64,000 nt of DNA, taken from NCBI RefSeq assembly GCF_947241705.1, contig NC_079269.1, positions 124,001 to 188,000 on the forward strand, in the 5' to 3' direction. A program made the position numbers and the translations under genes. Source of the DNA: Saccharomyces mikatae IFO 1815 (lineage: Eukaryota; Ascomycota; Saccharomycetes; Saccharomycetales; Saccharomycetaceae). Below, one piece after another: positions 20,187 through 30,016 of the stretch (position 1 is its first letter; every line of letters starts with the position of its first letter). Under the pieces are notes generated by a model. The model worked only from the letters and a program-made list of their open reading frames with translations, was not told the DNA's origin and searched no databases.

Positions 20187-20462
20187 TCTTAGTTTTGTTT
20201 TACTTTCTTCTCTATCCTGAGTCCCCAGGGGAAGAATAAAATACTCAAACCCTTTGAATAATCAGAAAGGTATTTTTCGTCAAAAAAACGAAACAATTGA
20301 ATGCGAATAGCCGATTCACCAAGTTTCTCACAGTATTTTGAAAAAGAGGTGTGAGTACATAAGCAATCAGTACACAAGTACGTCTGAATATATATGTATA
20401 TAAATATATACATGTATGTATGAAGGATTGGCAAGCGTAAAAGAAAAAAAACAAACTACAGA
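20187..20462. other. IST1 promoter / PDR17 3' region
   Basis: This 276-bp gap includes a TATATGTATATAAATATATACATG stretch (about 20390-20413) that suits the PDR17 3' efficiency element. Two overlapping frames of 70-80 codons here have no recognisable product. Confidence 0.4.
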
Positions 20463-21518
20463 TCATTGAATGACCATATCAACAGGATATTTCAATTCGT
20501 CATGTTGGCCCTTGGTATCATATTCACTTAATCCAACAATGCCTCCAAACTTTAAAAATCTATCAAAATGTTTCAATCGTAAATCGTCAACTTTCTTAAC
20601 CATGTCCGGCCAGTAAACTTCATGTTTATATTTGAAATCCAACAGACCATTGTATAGAGCATCTAACTGAGATGGTTCTATGTGGTTTTCAAATGGTTCG
20701 TCGAAGATAGCTTTCGCTTTAGTCGCAGGGTCAAGGAACGGATACATCATTTTTAAAAAAGCCCATGCAAACCATGGGATGTTAATTAAGACACATTTAC
20801 CCAACCTTTCAGGATAATGATCTTGCATAACGTTCAGACACATCCTAGCAATTGAAATAGGTGGAGCTTTATCAGTAATAATACCTGGCTCTTTATAGCT
20901 TTTAAAATCTACTAAGACCGTGACTTTTTCCACTCCTTGTGGAGCCACAGTTACTGCAGTCTCCATCATATAGATCAATTGTTGAACTTGTCTAAACGAG
21001 GATTCTGTGTTTTGACGACCATTCTTCATGTAATAGAGAGGTCTTTTGGCGTTATCGAAGCCTAAGATAACTTCTTTACCTGTTTCATTCTCAACCGCGA
21101 CTTTCTCTGCAGTTAGAGGGTCTTTATCTTCTTTACCGTGTGTAAGCCCAACTTCCCTCCTCCAGACCAAAGTTTTGGTTACACCCTTGATAGCGTTGGC
21201 GGTGTTCCATTTATTAGCTCTCAGGTACCTTAACAAACACTCTCTAGAGAGCCAAAATTTTTCCCAATCAGTTAAAGGTCTTGCATTAACATGAGTCCCA
21301 TTATCAAGATCATTGAGATTCTCTGGCAATTTCAGGCTATCGTCCTGGAAATGTCGCAAGACAGCTCTATATTTCTCATTTTGATCTTCCAAGAGTGGTT
21401 CCGGTGGAGTAGCGTTACCATACTTGGCAGGAGGTTCCAAGAATATCTTATCACATGGAATAAGTTTCTCCTTAGGCACAGCAGGCGTATGATCCCGTTT
21501 TCTTGAAAAAAGACCCAT
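20463..21518 (-). CDS. PDR17: Pdr17 (Sfh4), Sec14-like phosphatidylinositol transfer protein
   Basis: This is a Sec14-homologue that works with Psd2 in moving phosphatidylserine for phosphatidylethanolamine synthesis in the Golgi/endosome. Its loss alters azole resistance. It has 351 residues, one more than S. cerevisiae because of an added C-terminal Gln (PVDMVIQ). The CRAL-TRIO N-terminal helices cover about 85-135 (LLRYLRANKWNTANAIKGV). The lipid-binding domain is about 150-310, with VLVDFKSYKEPG and the DHYPERLGKCVLINIPWFAWAF block as the Sec14 signatures. ATG 21518 opens MGLFSRKRDHTPAVP. A 17-base T tract lies about 45 bp upstream on the plus strand (A tract on the coding strand). Confidence 0.96.
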   Translation of the reverse strand: MGLFSRKRDHTPAVPKEKLIPCDKIFLEPPAKYGNATPPEPLLEDQNEKYRAVLRHFQDDSLKLPENLNDLDNGTHVNARPLTDWEKFWLSRECLLRYLRANKWNTANAIKGVTKTLVWRREVGLTHGKEDKDPLTAEKVAVENETGKEVILGFDNAKRPLYYMKNGRQNTESSFRQVQQLIYMMETAVTVAPQGVEKVTVLVDFKSYKEPGIITDKAPPISIARMCLNVMQDHYPERLGKCVLINIPWFAWAFLKMMYPFLDPATKAKAIFDEPFENHIEPSQLDALYNGLLDFKYKHEVYWPDMVKKVDDLRLKHFDRFLKFGGIVGLSEYDTKGQHDELKYPVDMVIQ

Positions 21519-21563
21519 TGTTGCCTTTCTGTTTGTTATTTCTTTGTGTGATTTTCCAGGGTC

Positions 21564-21580
21564 TTTTTTTTTTTTTTTTT
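21564..21580. promoter_or_regulatory. Poly(dA:dT) tract in PDR17 promoter
   Basis: An uninterrupted run of 17 T on the plus strand (A on the PDR17 coding strand) begins 46 bp upstream of the PDR17 ATG. Such tracts keep nucleosomes off yeast promoters. Its length is likely to vary between strains. Confidence 0.7.
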
Positions 21581-21803
21581 AAATTGATGATGTATATTGA
21601 ATCTATTTTAAAGCGTGATTTTTCCGACAATTTTTAATCCCTCTATTGTTCTTTTTCACTCTACCTGAAGCTAAAAAAATAGAACAAGGAAACATATAAT
21701 GTATGATATGGGAATAAAAGTATATAAATATTTAAATTTGCTATAGTTAATAGGGATGCGTGTATGTAAACTAAATTTTCTCTTCGATCTCTTCAGTTGA
21801 AGA

Positions 21804-22754
21804 TCACCCCATTAGCCACATTAGAACGTTTTGCCAAATGAAACCGTAGACAAATAGGAAGTAATTGCACTTCTTGACGGTTGATTTGCTGATCGATACA
21901 TGTATATCGTCGTCTTCGGCACCGGAACGGCTTAGCAAATTGAACTTGACGGATCTTAGTAGAAATACTCCGAAGGCAATAAACAAGTAAAACTTCACGA
22001 AAAGAGTCAAATTGAATGGCATTGTCACATTAGTCAACAGCTGAGCAAGGATCAATGGAACAAACTTGTAACCAACATAACACAACAGTTCGACCAAACT
22101 AAAGCTGGGAATCTTGGTGTCAATCAAAAGATACAGGCCGAGTTTCAATATGGATAGGTCTAGACAGACAAACGCCAGAGTAGAAGAAAGCTTGTAGTAT
22201 AAATCTTCTGGATTGAACGAACCCTTCAGACCTTGCTGAGTATTCCAGATGAGAATGTAGGTAACTAATCCCATTATAGGCATATACATATCTGGAGAGT
22301 TCACGTCATCCCTTGGTGGCAAAAAGTTGCCAGAGTCCATAATCCGCTGCCAATTTTTGGTGCCATTAAGGAAGGGAACTAAAATGAGTTTCAATTTATT
22401 GATCACATAACGTGTGCTGACCTGAAAGTACGTGGAAATTTGTTGAGAGCCAGCAGCGTTTGAAGTCGCTTTATTGACCGTTTCTTGGAACTGATTGAAG
22501 TTGTCCTGGCCAATAAAGTTGGAAAACGCACTCTGTCCCAGTTGGAATGCCATAGAACCACGAGGATCTTGGAATGGAAAGCTGCTGCTGCCGCCGCCAC
22601 CATTCATATTTGCGTTCGTATTTGCATTAACTTGGCCATTCATTGGCATATTTCTGGGAATTTGTATTGGTTGTTGCTGTTGTGGGGTGTGAACAAAACG
22701 ATCGTTAACGCCATTCTGCTCGCTTGTTACATACGCATACGGATTGTAAGACAT
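21804..22754 (-). CDS. YIF1: Yif1, Yip1-interacting Golgi membrane protein
   Basis: Yif1 is an integral membrane protein of COPII vesicles and the Golgi. It pairs with Yip1 and Yos1 and binds Rab GTPases. The 316-residue product (314 in S. cerevisiae) has a hydrophilic N-terminal half rich in Gln, Asn and Gly, including MNGGGGSSS near residue 52. The FQLGQSAFSNFIGQ stretch, conserved in Yif1 proteins, follows. The C-terminal half (from about residue 168) contains about five membrane segments and ends IWQNVLMWLMG. ATG 22754 opens MSYNPYAYVTSEQ. Confidence 0.95.
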   Translation of the reverse strand: MSYNPYAYVTSEQNGVNDRFVHTPQQQQPIQIPRNMPMNGQVNANTNANMNGGGGSSSFPFQDPRGSMAFQLGQSAFSNFIGQDNFNQFQETVNKATSNAAGSQQISTYFQVSTRYVINKLKLILVPFLNGTKNWQRIMDSGNFLPPRDDVNSPDMYMPIMGLVTYILIWNTQQGLKGSFNPEDLYYKLSSTLAFVCLDLSILKLGLYLLIDTKIPSFSLVELLCYVGYKFVPLILAQLLTNVTMPFNLTLFVKFYLFIAFGVFLLRSVKFNLLSRSGAEDDDIHVSISKSTVKKCNYFLFVYGFIWQNVLMWLMG

Positions 22755-23131
22755 TCTGGTATACCTCTCTTCTTCTTCTTTTGCAATGGATGCTTTTGTA
22801 AGCGAAAGCCAACTATGGGTGAGGAGGAAGTCAATAGATAGGCGGTAAACTAAACAACTACTCTAGTGCGGAATACGACTTTTAATGCAGAGTCCTGGCT
22901 ATGCTATTCGAGAACTGGGAGACAGTAACCACCATGCTGCTGAAACGACCCAACTTTATTATCATTTGAATTGTCAAAATGATTTATTTTCGGTCAGGGT
23001 AATGAGAACGCGTAAATTATTTGGATCTTTCTATAATTTTAGCTCAAAAAGGCTGTATTAAAAGAGAAAATACAGATAAAGTAGTAAATTGTTTTAAGAT
23101 AATATCCTCAAAGGAGGCATTGGAGAGTATA
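22755..23131. other. YIF1-POL2 divergent promoter
   Basis: This 377-bp head-to-head promoter contains an MCB element (listed separately). The POL2 frame is open upstream to 23021 but no ATG precedes 23132 in it. Nothing else is visible. Confidence 0.5.
23008..23013. promoter_or_regulatory. MluI cell-cycle box (MCB) upstream of POL2
   Basis: A perfect ACGCGT lies 119 bp before the POL2 start codon. Swi6-Mbp1 (MBF) uses MCB sites to turn on DNA replication genes at G1/S, and POL2 is a known member of that set. The position fits. Confidence 0.8.
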
Positions 23132-26100
23132 ATGTTTGGCAAGGGAAAGAATAGAGGCGGATCGTCCACTGCAAGATATTCGACCAGCAATAAGTACAAC
23201 TCACTCTCAAACAATTATGCGCTTAGCGCGCAACAACTATTAAAAGCCAGTAAAATCGATGACATCGATTCAATGATGGGGTTTGAAAGATACGTACCGC
23301 CGCAATACAATGGTAAGTTTGACGAGAAGGATATAGATGTAATTCCAGGCCGTGTTGGGTGGCTGACGAACATGCACGCGACTTTGGTTTCTCAGGAAAC
23401 GTTATCCGGTGGCGGTAATGGCGGCGGCAATACAACTAATGGGGAACGTATAGCGACTAATCAAGGAGTTTCTGGAGTTGACTTCTACTTTCTAGATGAA
23501 GAAGGTGGAAGTTTCAAGTCGACAGTTGTGTATGATCCATACTTCTTTATTGCGTGTAACGATGAATCAAGAGTCAATGATGTGGAGGAACTAGTGAAAA
23601 AATACTTAGAATCTTGTCTCAAAAGCCTACAGATTATCAGGAAAGAAGACCTTACCATGGACAACCACCTTTTAGGATTGCAGAAGACGCTCCTTAAATT
23701 ATCATTTGTAAATTCCAATCAGTTATTCGAGGCCAGGAAGCTATTGAGGCCCATCTTACAAGATAATGCCAATAATAAGGTGCAAAGAAACATATATAAT
23801 GCAGCTACAAGTGGCACAGAAAAAGTGGATGCTAAACATCTGATCGAAGACATTAGAGAGTATGATGTACCGTATCATGTCCGAGTGTCTATAGACAAGG
23901 ATATCAGAGTTGGTAAATGGTATAAGATAACTCAACAGGGCTTTATTGAAGATACCAGGAAAATTGCGTTTGCCGACCCGGTGGTCATGGCGTTTGATAT
24001 AGAAACCACAAAACCGCCCTTAAAGTTTCCGGATTCGGCGGTAGATCAGATAATGATGATTTCGTATATGATAGACGGAGAGGGGTTTTTAATAACAAAT
24101 AGAGAAATAATATCCGAAGATATTGAAGACTTTGAATATACGCCAAGACCGGAATATCCTGGATATTTCACTATATTCAACGAAAACGATGAAGTAGCGC
24201 TTTTGCAAAGGTTTTTTGAACATATAAGAGACGTACGACCTACTGTAATATCCACGTTTAATGGTGATTTTTTTGATTGGCCTTTTATACATAACAGAAG
24301 CAAGATTCACGGTTTGGATATGTACGATGAAATTGGGTTCGCGCCAGATGCAGAAGGTGAGTACAAGTCATCATACTGCTCTCATATGGATTGTTTCCGT
24401 TGGGTGAAGCGTGATTCATATTTACCACAAGGCTCTCAAGGTTTGAAAGCTGTTACTCAATCTAAGTTAGGTTATAACCCAATAGAGTTAGATCCCGAAC
24501 TAATGACGCCGTATGCATTTGAAAAGCCACAACACCTCTCTGAATATTCTGTTTCTGATGCCGTCGCTACGTACTATCTTTACATGAAATATGTCCATCC
24601 ATTTATCTTTTCCCTCTGTACAATTATTCCTTTGAATCCGGATGAAACCTTAAGAAAGGGTACTGGTACTTTATGCGAAATGTTATTGATGGTTCAAGCT
24701 TACCAACATAATATCCTCCTACCAAATAAGCATACAGATCCAATTGAAAGATTCTATGACGGACATCTGCTAGAATCAGAGACTTACGTGGGTGGACATG
24801 TAGAGTCATTGGAAGCTGGTGTTTTCAGAAGCGATTTGAAGAATGAATTCAAGATAGATCCTGCTGCCATTGATGAATTATTATGTGAGTTACCACAAGC
24901 TTTAAAGTTTAGCGTTGAAGTAGAAAATAAGTCCAGTATGGACAAAGTAACGAATTTTGAGGAAATTAAAAGCCAAATAACACAGAAGCTTTTAGATTTA
25001 AAGGAAAATAGTTTAAGAAACGAGCTACCTCTGATTTACCATGTGGATGTCGCCTCTATGTACCCAAATATTATGACCACTAATAGATTACAACCAGACA
25101 GTATTAAAACAGAGCGTGATTGTGCTAGTTGTGATTTCAACAGGCCTGGCAAATCTTGTTCGAGGAAACTAAAATGGGCTTGGAGAGGGGAGTTTTTTCC
25201 AGCTAAGATGGATGAGTATAATATGATCAAACGTGCTTTACAAAATGAAACTTTCCCCAACAAAAACAAGTTCTCTAAAAAAAAAGTCTTGACATTTGAT
25301 GAATTAAGTTATGCAGACCAAGTTCTTCACATAAAGAAACGTCTTACCGAATACTCAAGAAAGGTTTATCATAGGGTTAAAGTATCGGAAGTCGTTGAGA
25401 GAGAAGCTATTGTTTGCCAAAGAGAAAATCCGTTCTATGTTGATACCGTGAAATCCTTCCGTGATAGACGTTACGAATTCAAGGGCTTAGCCAAAACTTG
25501 GAAAGGAAATTTATCCAAGATTGATCCATCAGACAAGCATGCCAGAGATGAAGCCAAAAAAATGATTGTGCTTTATGATTCTTTGCAGTTGGCGCATAAA
25601 GTCATTTTAAATTCGTTTTATGGGTACGTTATGAGAAAAGGTTCACGTTGGTATTCTATGGAAATGGCAGGTATTACGTGTTTGACAGGTGCTACAATAA
25701 TCCAAATGGCCAGAGCCTTGGTAGAAAGGGTAGGAAGGCCGTTAGAGTTAGATACAGATGGTATTTGGTGCATTCTACCAAAGTCTTTCCCCGAAACTTA
25801 CTTTTTTACATTAGAAAATGGTAAAAAGCTTTACCTGTCATATCCATGTTCCATGTTGAATTATAGGGTCCACCAAAAGTTTACTAATCACCAATATCAA
25901 GAACTGAAAGACCCATTAAACTATATATACAAGACCCATAGCGAAAATACAATTTTTTTTGAAGTTGATGGTCCATACAAAGCTATGATTTTGCCTAGTT
26001 CTAAGGAAGAAGGGAAAGGTATTAAAAAAAGATATGCTGTTTTCAATGAAGATGGTTCGCTTGCCGAATTAAAAGGTTTTGAACTAAAGAGACGTGGTGA

Positions 26101-29100
26101 ATTGCAACTAATCAAGAATTTCCAAAGTGATATTTTTAAAGTTTTTTTGGAGGGTGACACATTGGAAGGTTGTTACGGTGCTGTGGCAAATGTGTGTAAC
26201 CGTTGGCTAGACGTTTTGGATTCCCGTGGTCTTATGTTAGAAGATGAAGATTTGGTCAGTTTAATTTGCGAAAATAGGAGTATGTCGAAAACACTAAAGG
26301 AATATGAAGGACAAAAATCCACCTCTATTACAACAGCAAGGAGATTAGGAGATTTTTTGGGTGAAGATATGGTTAAAGATAAAGGTCTACAATGTAAATA
26401 TATTATTAGTTCAAAACCTTTCAATGCCCCTGTTACTGAACGAGCTATTCCAGTCGCAATATTCTCAGCAGAAATTCCTATCAAGAGATCTTTCCTCAGA
26501 CGTTGGACATTAGATCCCTCTTTGGAGGATTTAGATATCAGAACCATTATTGACTGGGGTTACTACAGAGAGAGACTCGGGTCTGCTATTCAGAAGATTA
26601 TCACTATTCCAGCTGCATTACAAGGAATCCCCAATCCTGTACCCAGAGTAGAACATCCCGATTGGCTGAAAAGAAAAATCTCTATAAAAGAGGATAAATT
26701 TAAGCAAACTTCGCTAAGCAAATTCTTTTCCAAGACCAAAGATATACCAACAATGGGAAAAATAAAGGACATCGAAGATTTATTTGAATCGACTGTAGAA
26801 GAAGAGAGCGCTAAAATCAAAATGGCAAGAACTACCAAGAAAGTTGGATCTAAGAGAAAAAGATATCAACTAGCAAATGAAGAAGATCCACTGGTATTGC
26901 CAGCAAAAATTCCCTCTATGGATGAGGACTATGTGGGATGGCTAAACTATCAAAAAATTAAATGGAAAATCCAGGCCAGAGATAGAAAGCGTAGAAATCA
27001 ATTATTTGGCAATACAAGCAGTTCTCGCGAAAGAAGTGCGCTTGGAAGTATGATCAGGAAACAAGCTGAATCTTATGCTAACTCCACCTGGGAAGTCTTA
27101 CAGTACAAGGAATCGATTGAGCCAGGAGCTTTGGATGTTTTTGTAACAATTAATGGCAAAGTCCAGAATATCACTTTCCATATACCAAAAACTATCTATA
27201 TGAAGTTCAAAACTCAAGCAATACCGTTACAAAAGATTAAGAACTGTCTTATTGAAAAATCCTCTGCATTGTTGCCAAATAATCCTAAAATATCCAATCC
27301 CACAAGTGGCCAGTTATTCAAAATTACTCTGCCTGAATCAGTTTTTCTCGAAGAGAAGGAAAATTGTACAAGCATCTTCAATGACGAGAATGTACTTGGT
27401 GTATTTGAGGGCACTATTAAATCACATCAACGAGCAATTATGAATTTGGGTGCATCAGTAACGTTTCGTTCAAAGGCGATGGGCGCGTTGGGTAAGGGGA
27501 TACAACAGGGTTTTGAAATGAAAGATCTTTCAATGGCAGAAAATGAGAGGTACTTAAATGGATTTTCGATGGATGTTAGTTATTTACTACATTTTCCAAC
27601 GTCAATCGGATATGAATTTTTTTCATTATTCAAGTCGTGGGAGAATACTATCACTATATTAGTTTTGAAACCATCTAATCAAGCCCAGGAAATAAGTATT
27701 CCATCGCTGGAACAAATCTACAAACAAATGTTTGAGAAAAAGAAGGGTAGAATAGAAAAATTTTCTTACTTGGTTGATATAAAAGAAAATGTCAATTTCG
27801 AGTTTGCTTACTTTACAGATATCTCAAAATTGTACAGGAGATTATCACAGGAAATTACTAAACTAAAAGAAGAAAAAGGTTTACAATTTCTGCTTTTGTT
27901 GCAATCACCGTTCATTACCAAACTCTTGGGCACTATTCGTCTTTTAAATCAGATACCAGTTGTTCAACTTTCATTAAATGAGATTTCGCTTCCACAACTA
28001 AATTGGCAATCAACACTATTAATGAAAATAGTTAATCACGTTTTATCGAGTGGTTCTTGGATTTCTCATTTGATCAAGTTATCTCAATACAGTAATATTC
28101 CGATTTGTAATTTAAGGTTGGATAATATGGATTATGTCATCGACATTCTTTATGCAAGAAAACTAAAACATGAAAACATAGTTCTCTGGTGGAATGAGAA
28201 AGCACCACTACCGGATCATGGCGGTGTTCAAAATGACTTTGACTTGAATACGTCATGGATCATGAATGATTCGGAATTTCCCGACATTAATAATCCAGGT
28301 GCCTATGATAATGTGGTATTAGATGTAAGTGTCGATAATTTAACAGTGAATACAATTTTGACGTCAGCATTGATCAATGATGCTGAAGGCAGTGATCTGG
28401 TTAACACTAGTATAAATATTGATGATAACAATGTTAGTAACTCTTCATCCGACTTCGTACAGGACGCCTTTTCTAATGATGCTTTAAATGTTTTGAGAGG
28501 CATACTAAAAGAGTGGTGGGATGAAGCTTTAAAGGGCAACGCAACCGCAGATTTGTTGGTGAACTCACTAGCAAGCTGGGTTCAAAATCCTAATGCAAAA
28601 TTATTTGACGGGTTATTGAAATATCATGTCCATAACTTAACTAAGAAAGCATTACTTCAGCTGGTGAATGAATTCAGTACACTTGGCTCAACCATTGTTT
28701 ATGCAGAAAGAAATCAAATTCTAATCAAGACAAATAAGTACTCACCCGAAAATTGTTACGCCTATAGTCAATATATGATGAAGGCAGTTAGAACAAATCC
28801 AATGTTCAGTTATTTGGACTTGAACATTAAGCGTTATTGGGACTTGTTAATATGGATGAACAAATTCAATTTCAGTGGGTTGGCATGTGGTGAGATAGAG
28901 GATAAAGAAAAGCAGGATTATAACGCTTTTTCGCAATGGCAACTAAAGAAATTCCTGTCACCAATATATCAACCAGAGTTTGAGGATTGGATGATGATCA
29001 TCTTAGACAGTATGCTTAAGACGAAACAGAATTACTTGAAGTCGAATTCAGGAACGCAAAGACCGACTCAATTAATTAACATCAAAAAGCAAGATAAGGA

Positions 29101-29791
29101 AGATAGCGTTGAGAACTCATTGAATGGGTTTTCGCATCTTTTTTCCAAGCCGTTGATGAAAAGAATCAAAAAACTTTTCAGAAATCAGCAAGAGTTCATT
29201 TTGGACCCACAATATGAGGCAGACTATGTTATACCTGTTCTTCCTGGTTCCCATTTGGACATGAAGAATCCTCTTTTAGAACTTATCAAATCACTCTGCC
29301 ATGTTATGTTGCTTTCGCAGAGTACAACTTTAGAAATAAGAGCCTTGAGAAAAGAATTGCTGAAAATATTTGAATTGCGCGAGTTTGCTAAAGTAGCGGA
29401 ATTCACAGATCCAAGTTCTAGTCTAGTGGTACCAGATTTTCTGTGCGAACACTGTTTTTTCATATCTGACATTGACTTTTGTAAGGCAGCTCCTGAATCT
29501 CTTTTTTCATGCATGAGATGCCATAAAGGCTTCAATAAAGTGCTGCTGCAAGAACATTTGATCCAGAAACTACGTTCAGATATTGAATCTTACTTGATTC
29601 AAGACTTGAGATGCTCCAGATGCCATAAAGTAAAGCGTGACTATATGAGTGCACACTGTCCCTGTGCTGGAGCATGGGAAGGAACCATTTCTAGGGATAT
29701 CATTGTTCAAAAATTACATGTATACAAGCAAGTAGCCAAATATTACAGTTTTGAGATATTATACAGCTCCATTACTGATCTGAGCATCTGA
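23132..29791 (+). CDS. POL2: Pol2, catalytic subunit of DNA polymerase epsilon
   Basis: Pol2 is the leading-strand replicative polymerase with 3'-5' proofreading. I start at ATG 23132 (MFGKGKNRGG), giving 2219 residues against 2222 in S. cerevisiae. The frame upstream to 23021 has no ATG. Exonuclease motif I FDIETTK is at about 288-294. Polymerase motif A DVASMYPN is at about 638-645, directly followed by the CASC...C cysteine cluster linked to an Fe-S site. Motif B NSFYGYVMRKG is near 828-838 and motif C LDTDG near 872-876. The C-terminal half is an inactive second polymerase/exonuclease unit needed for helicase assembly. It ends with two zinc-type cysteine modules (CEHC...CMRC and CSRC...CPC) that bind Dpb2. 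The gene is divergent from YIF1 and followed by ORC5. Confidence 0.98.
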   Translation: MFGKGKNRGGSSTARYSTSNKYNSLSNNYALSAQQLLKASKIDDIDSMMGFERYVPPQYNGKFDEKDIDVIPGRVGWLTNMHATLVSQETLSGGGNGGGNTTNGERIATNQGVSGVDFYFLDEEGGSFKSTVVYDPYFFIACNDESRVNDVEELVKKYLESCLKSLQIIRKEDLTMDNHLLGLQKTLLKLSFVNSNQLFEARKLLRPILQDNANNKVQRNIYNAATSGTEKVDAKHLIEDIREYDVPYHVRVSIDKDIRVGKWYKITQQGFIEDTRKIAFADPVVMAFDIETTKPPLKFPDSAVDQIMMISYMIDGEGFLITNREIISEDIEDFEYTPRPEYPGYFTIFNENDEVALLQRFFEHIRDVRPTVISTFNGDFFDWPFIHNRSKIHGLDMYDEIGFAPDAEGEYKSSYCSHMDCFRWVKRDSYLPQGSQGLKAVTQSKLGYNPIELDPELMTPYAFEKPQHLSEYSVSDAVATYYLYMKYVHPFIFSLCTIIPLNPDETLRKGTGTLCEMLLMVQAYQHNILLPNKHTDPIERFYDGHLLESETYVGGHVESLEAGVFRSDLKNEFKIDPAAIDELLCELPQALKFSVEVENKSSMDKVTNFEEIKSQITQKLLDLKENSLRNELPLIYHVDVASMYPNIMTTNRLQPDSIKTERDCASCDFNRPGKSCSRKLKWAWRGEFFPAKMDEYNMIKRALQNETFPNKNKFSKKKVLTFDELSYADQVLHIKKRLTEYSRKVYHRVKVSEVVEREAIVCQRENPFYVDTVKSFRDRRYEFKGLAKTWKGNLSKIDPSDKHARDEAKKMIVLYDSLQLAHKVILNSFYGYVMRKGSRWYSMEMAGITCLTGATIIQMARALVERVGRPLELDTDGIWCILPKSFPETYFFTLENGKKLYLSYPCSMLNYRVHQKFTNHQYQELKDPLNYIYKTHSENTIFFEVDGPYKAMILPSSKEEGKGIKKRYAVFNEDGSLAELKGFELKRRGELQLIKNFQSDIFKVFLEGDTLEGCYGAVANVCNRWLDVLDSRGLMLEDEDLVSLICENRSMSKTLKEYEGQKSTSITTARRLGDFLGEDMVKDKGLQCKYIISSKPFNAPVTERAIPVAIFSAEIPIKRSFLRRWTLDPSLEDLDIRTIIDWGYYRERLGSAIQKIITIPAALQGIPNPVPRVEHPDWLKRKISIKEDKFKQTSLSKFFSKTKDIPTMGKIKDIEDLFESTVEEESAKIKMARTTKKVGSKRKRYQLANEEDPLVLPAKIPSMDEDYVGWLNYQKIKWKIQARDRKRRNQLFGNTSSSRERSALGSMIRKQAESYANSTWEVLQYKESIEPGALDVFVTINGKVQNITFHIPKTIYMKFKTQAIPLQKIKNCLIEKSSALLPNNPKISNPTSGQLFKITLPESVFLEEKENCTSIFNDENVLGVFEGTIKSHQRAIMNLGASVTFRSKAMGALGKGIQQGFEMKDLSMAENERYLNGFSMDVSYLLHFPTSIGYEFFSLFKSWENTITILVLKPSNQAQEISIPSLEQIYKQMFEKKKGRIEKFSYLVDIKENVNFEFAYFTDISKLYRRLSQEITKLKEEKGLQFLLLLQSPFITKLLGTIRLLNQIPVVQLSLNEISLPQLNWQSTLLMKIVNHVLSSGSWISHLIKLSQYSNIPICNLRLDNMDYVIDILYARKLKHENIVLWWNEKAPLPDHGGVQNDFDLNTSWIMNDSEFPDINNPGAYDNVVLDVSVDNLTVNTILTSALINDAEGSDLVNTSINIDDNNVSNSSSDFVQDAFSNDALNVLRGILKEWWDEALKGNATADLLVNSLASWVQNPNAKLFDGLLKYHVHNLTKKALLQLVNEFSTLGSTIVYAERNQILIKTNKYSPENCYAYSQYMMKAVRTNPMFSYLDLNIKRYWDLLIWMNKFNFSGLACGEIEDKEKQDYNAFSQWQLKKFLSPIYQPEFEDWMMIILDSMLKTKQNYLKSNSGTQRPTQLINIKKQDKEDSVENSLNGFSHLFSKPLMKRIKKLFRNQQEFILDPQYEADYVIPVLPGSHLDMKNPLLELIKSLCHVMLLSQSTTLEIRALRKELLKIFELREFAKVAEFTDPSSSLVVPDFLCEHCFFISDIDFCKAAPESLFSCMRCHKGFNKVLLQEHLIQKLRSDIESYLIQDLRCSRCHKVKRDYMSAHCPCAGAWEGTISRDIIVQKLHVYKQVAKYYSFEILYSSITDLSI

Positions 29792-30016
29792 ATAATTCGT
29801 ATAGCGCTATGCCCCATGAACTTTCTAGTCTGACGACACAACGAAAAAAAAAGACGAAAGAGGGAAAAATGCATTCTCATTTTCTTAGCGATATTAAATA
29901 TAGATAGATATACCTACCCAAAAAAGTAATTTCTAGAAAAGCAATTAATACATCTATAGTGATTAAATTATAAGTGCTCTTCTTGTATCCTCATTTTAAC
30001 ATTTTTGAGAAATAGA
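29792..30016. other. POL2-ORC5 tandem spacer
   Basis: This 225-bp AT-rich spacer carries the POL2 terminator (TATAGATAGATATACC near 29898-29913) and the short ORC5 promoter. No ORF is visible. Confidence 0.4.

Noticed and set aside
23021-23131. In-frame extension of POL2 by 37 codons
   Set aside because: It has no ATG (the frame begins with TTG) and crosses promoter sequence 8 bp from the MCB; Pol2 is known to begin MFGK or MMFGK.
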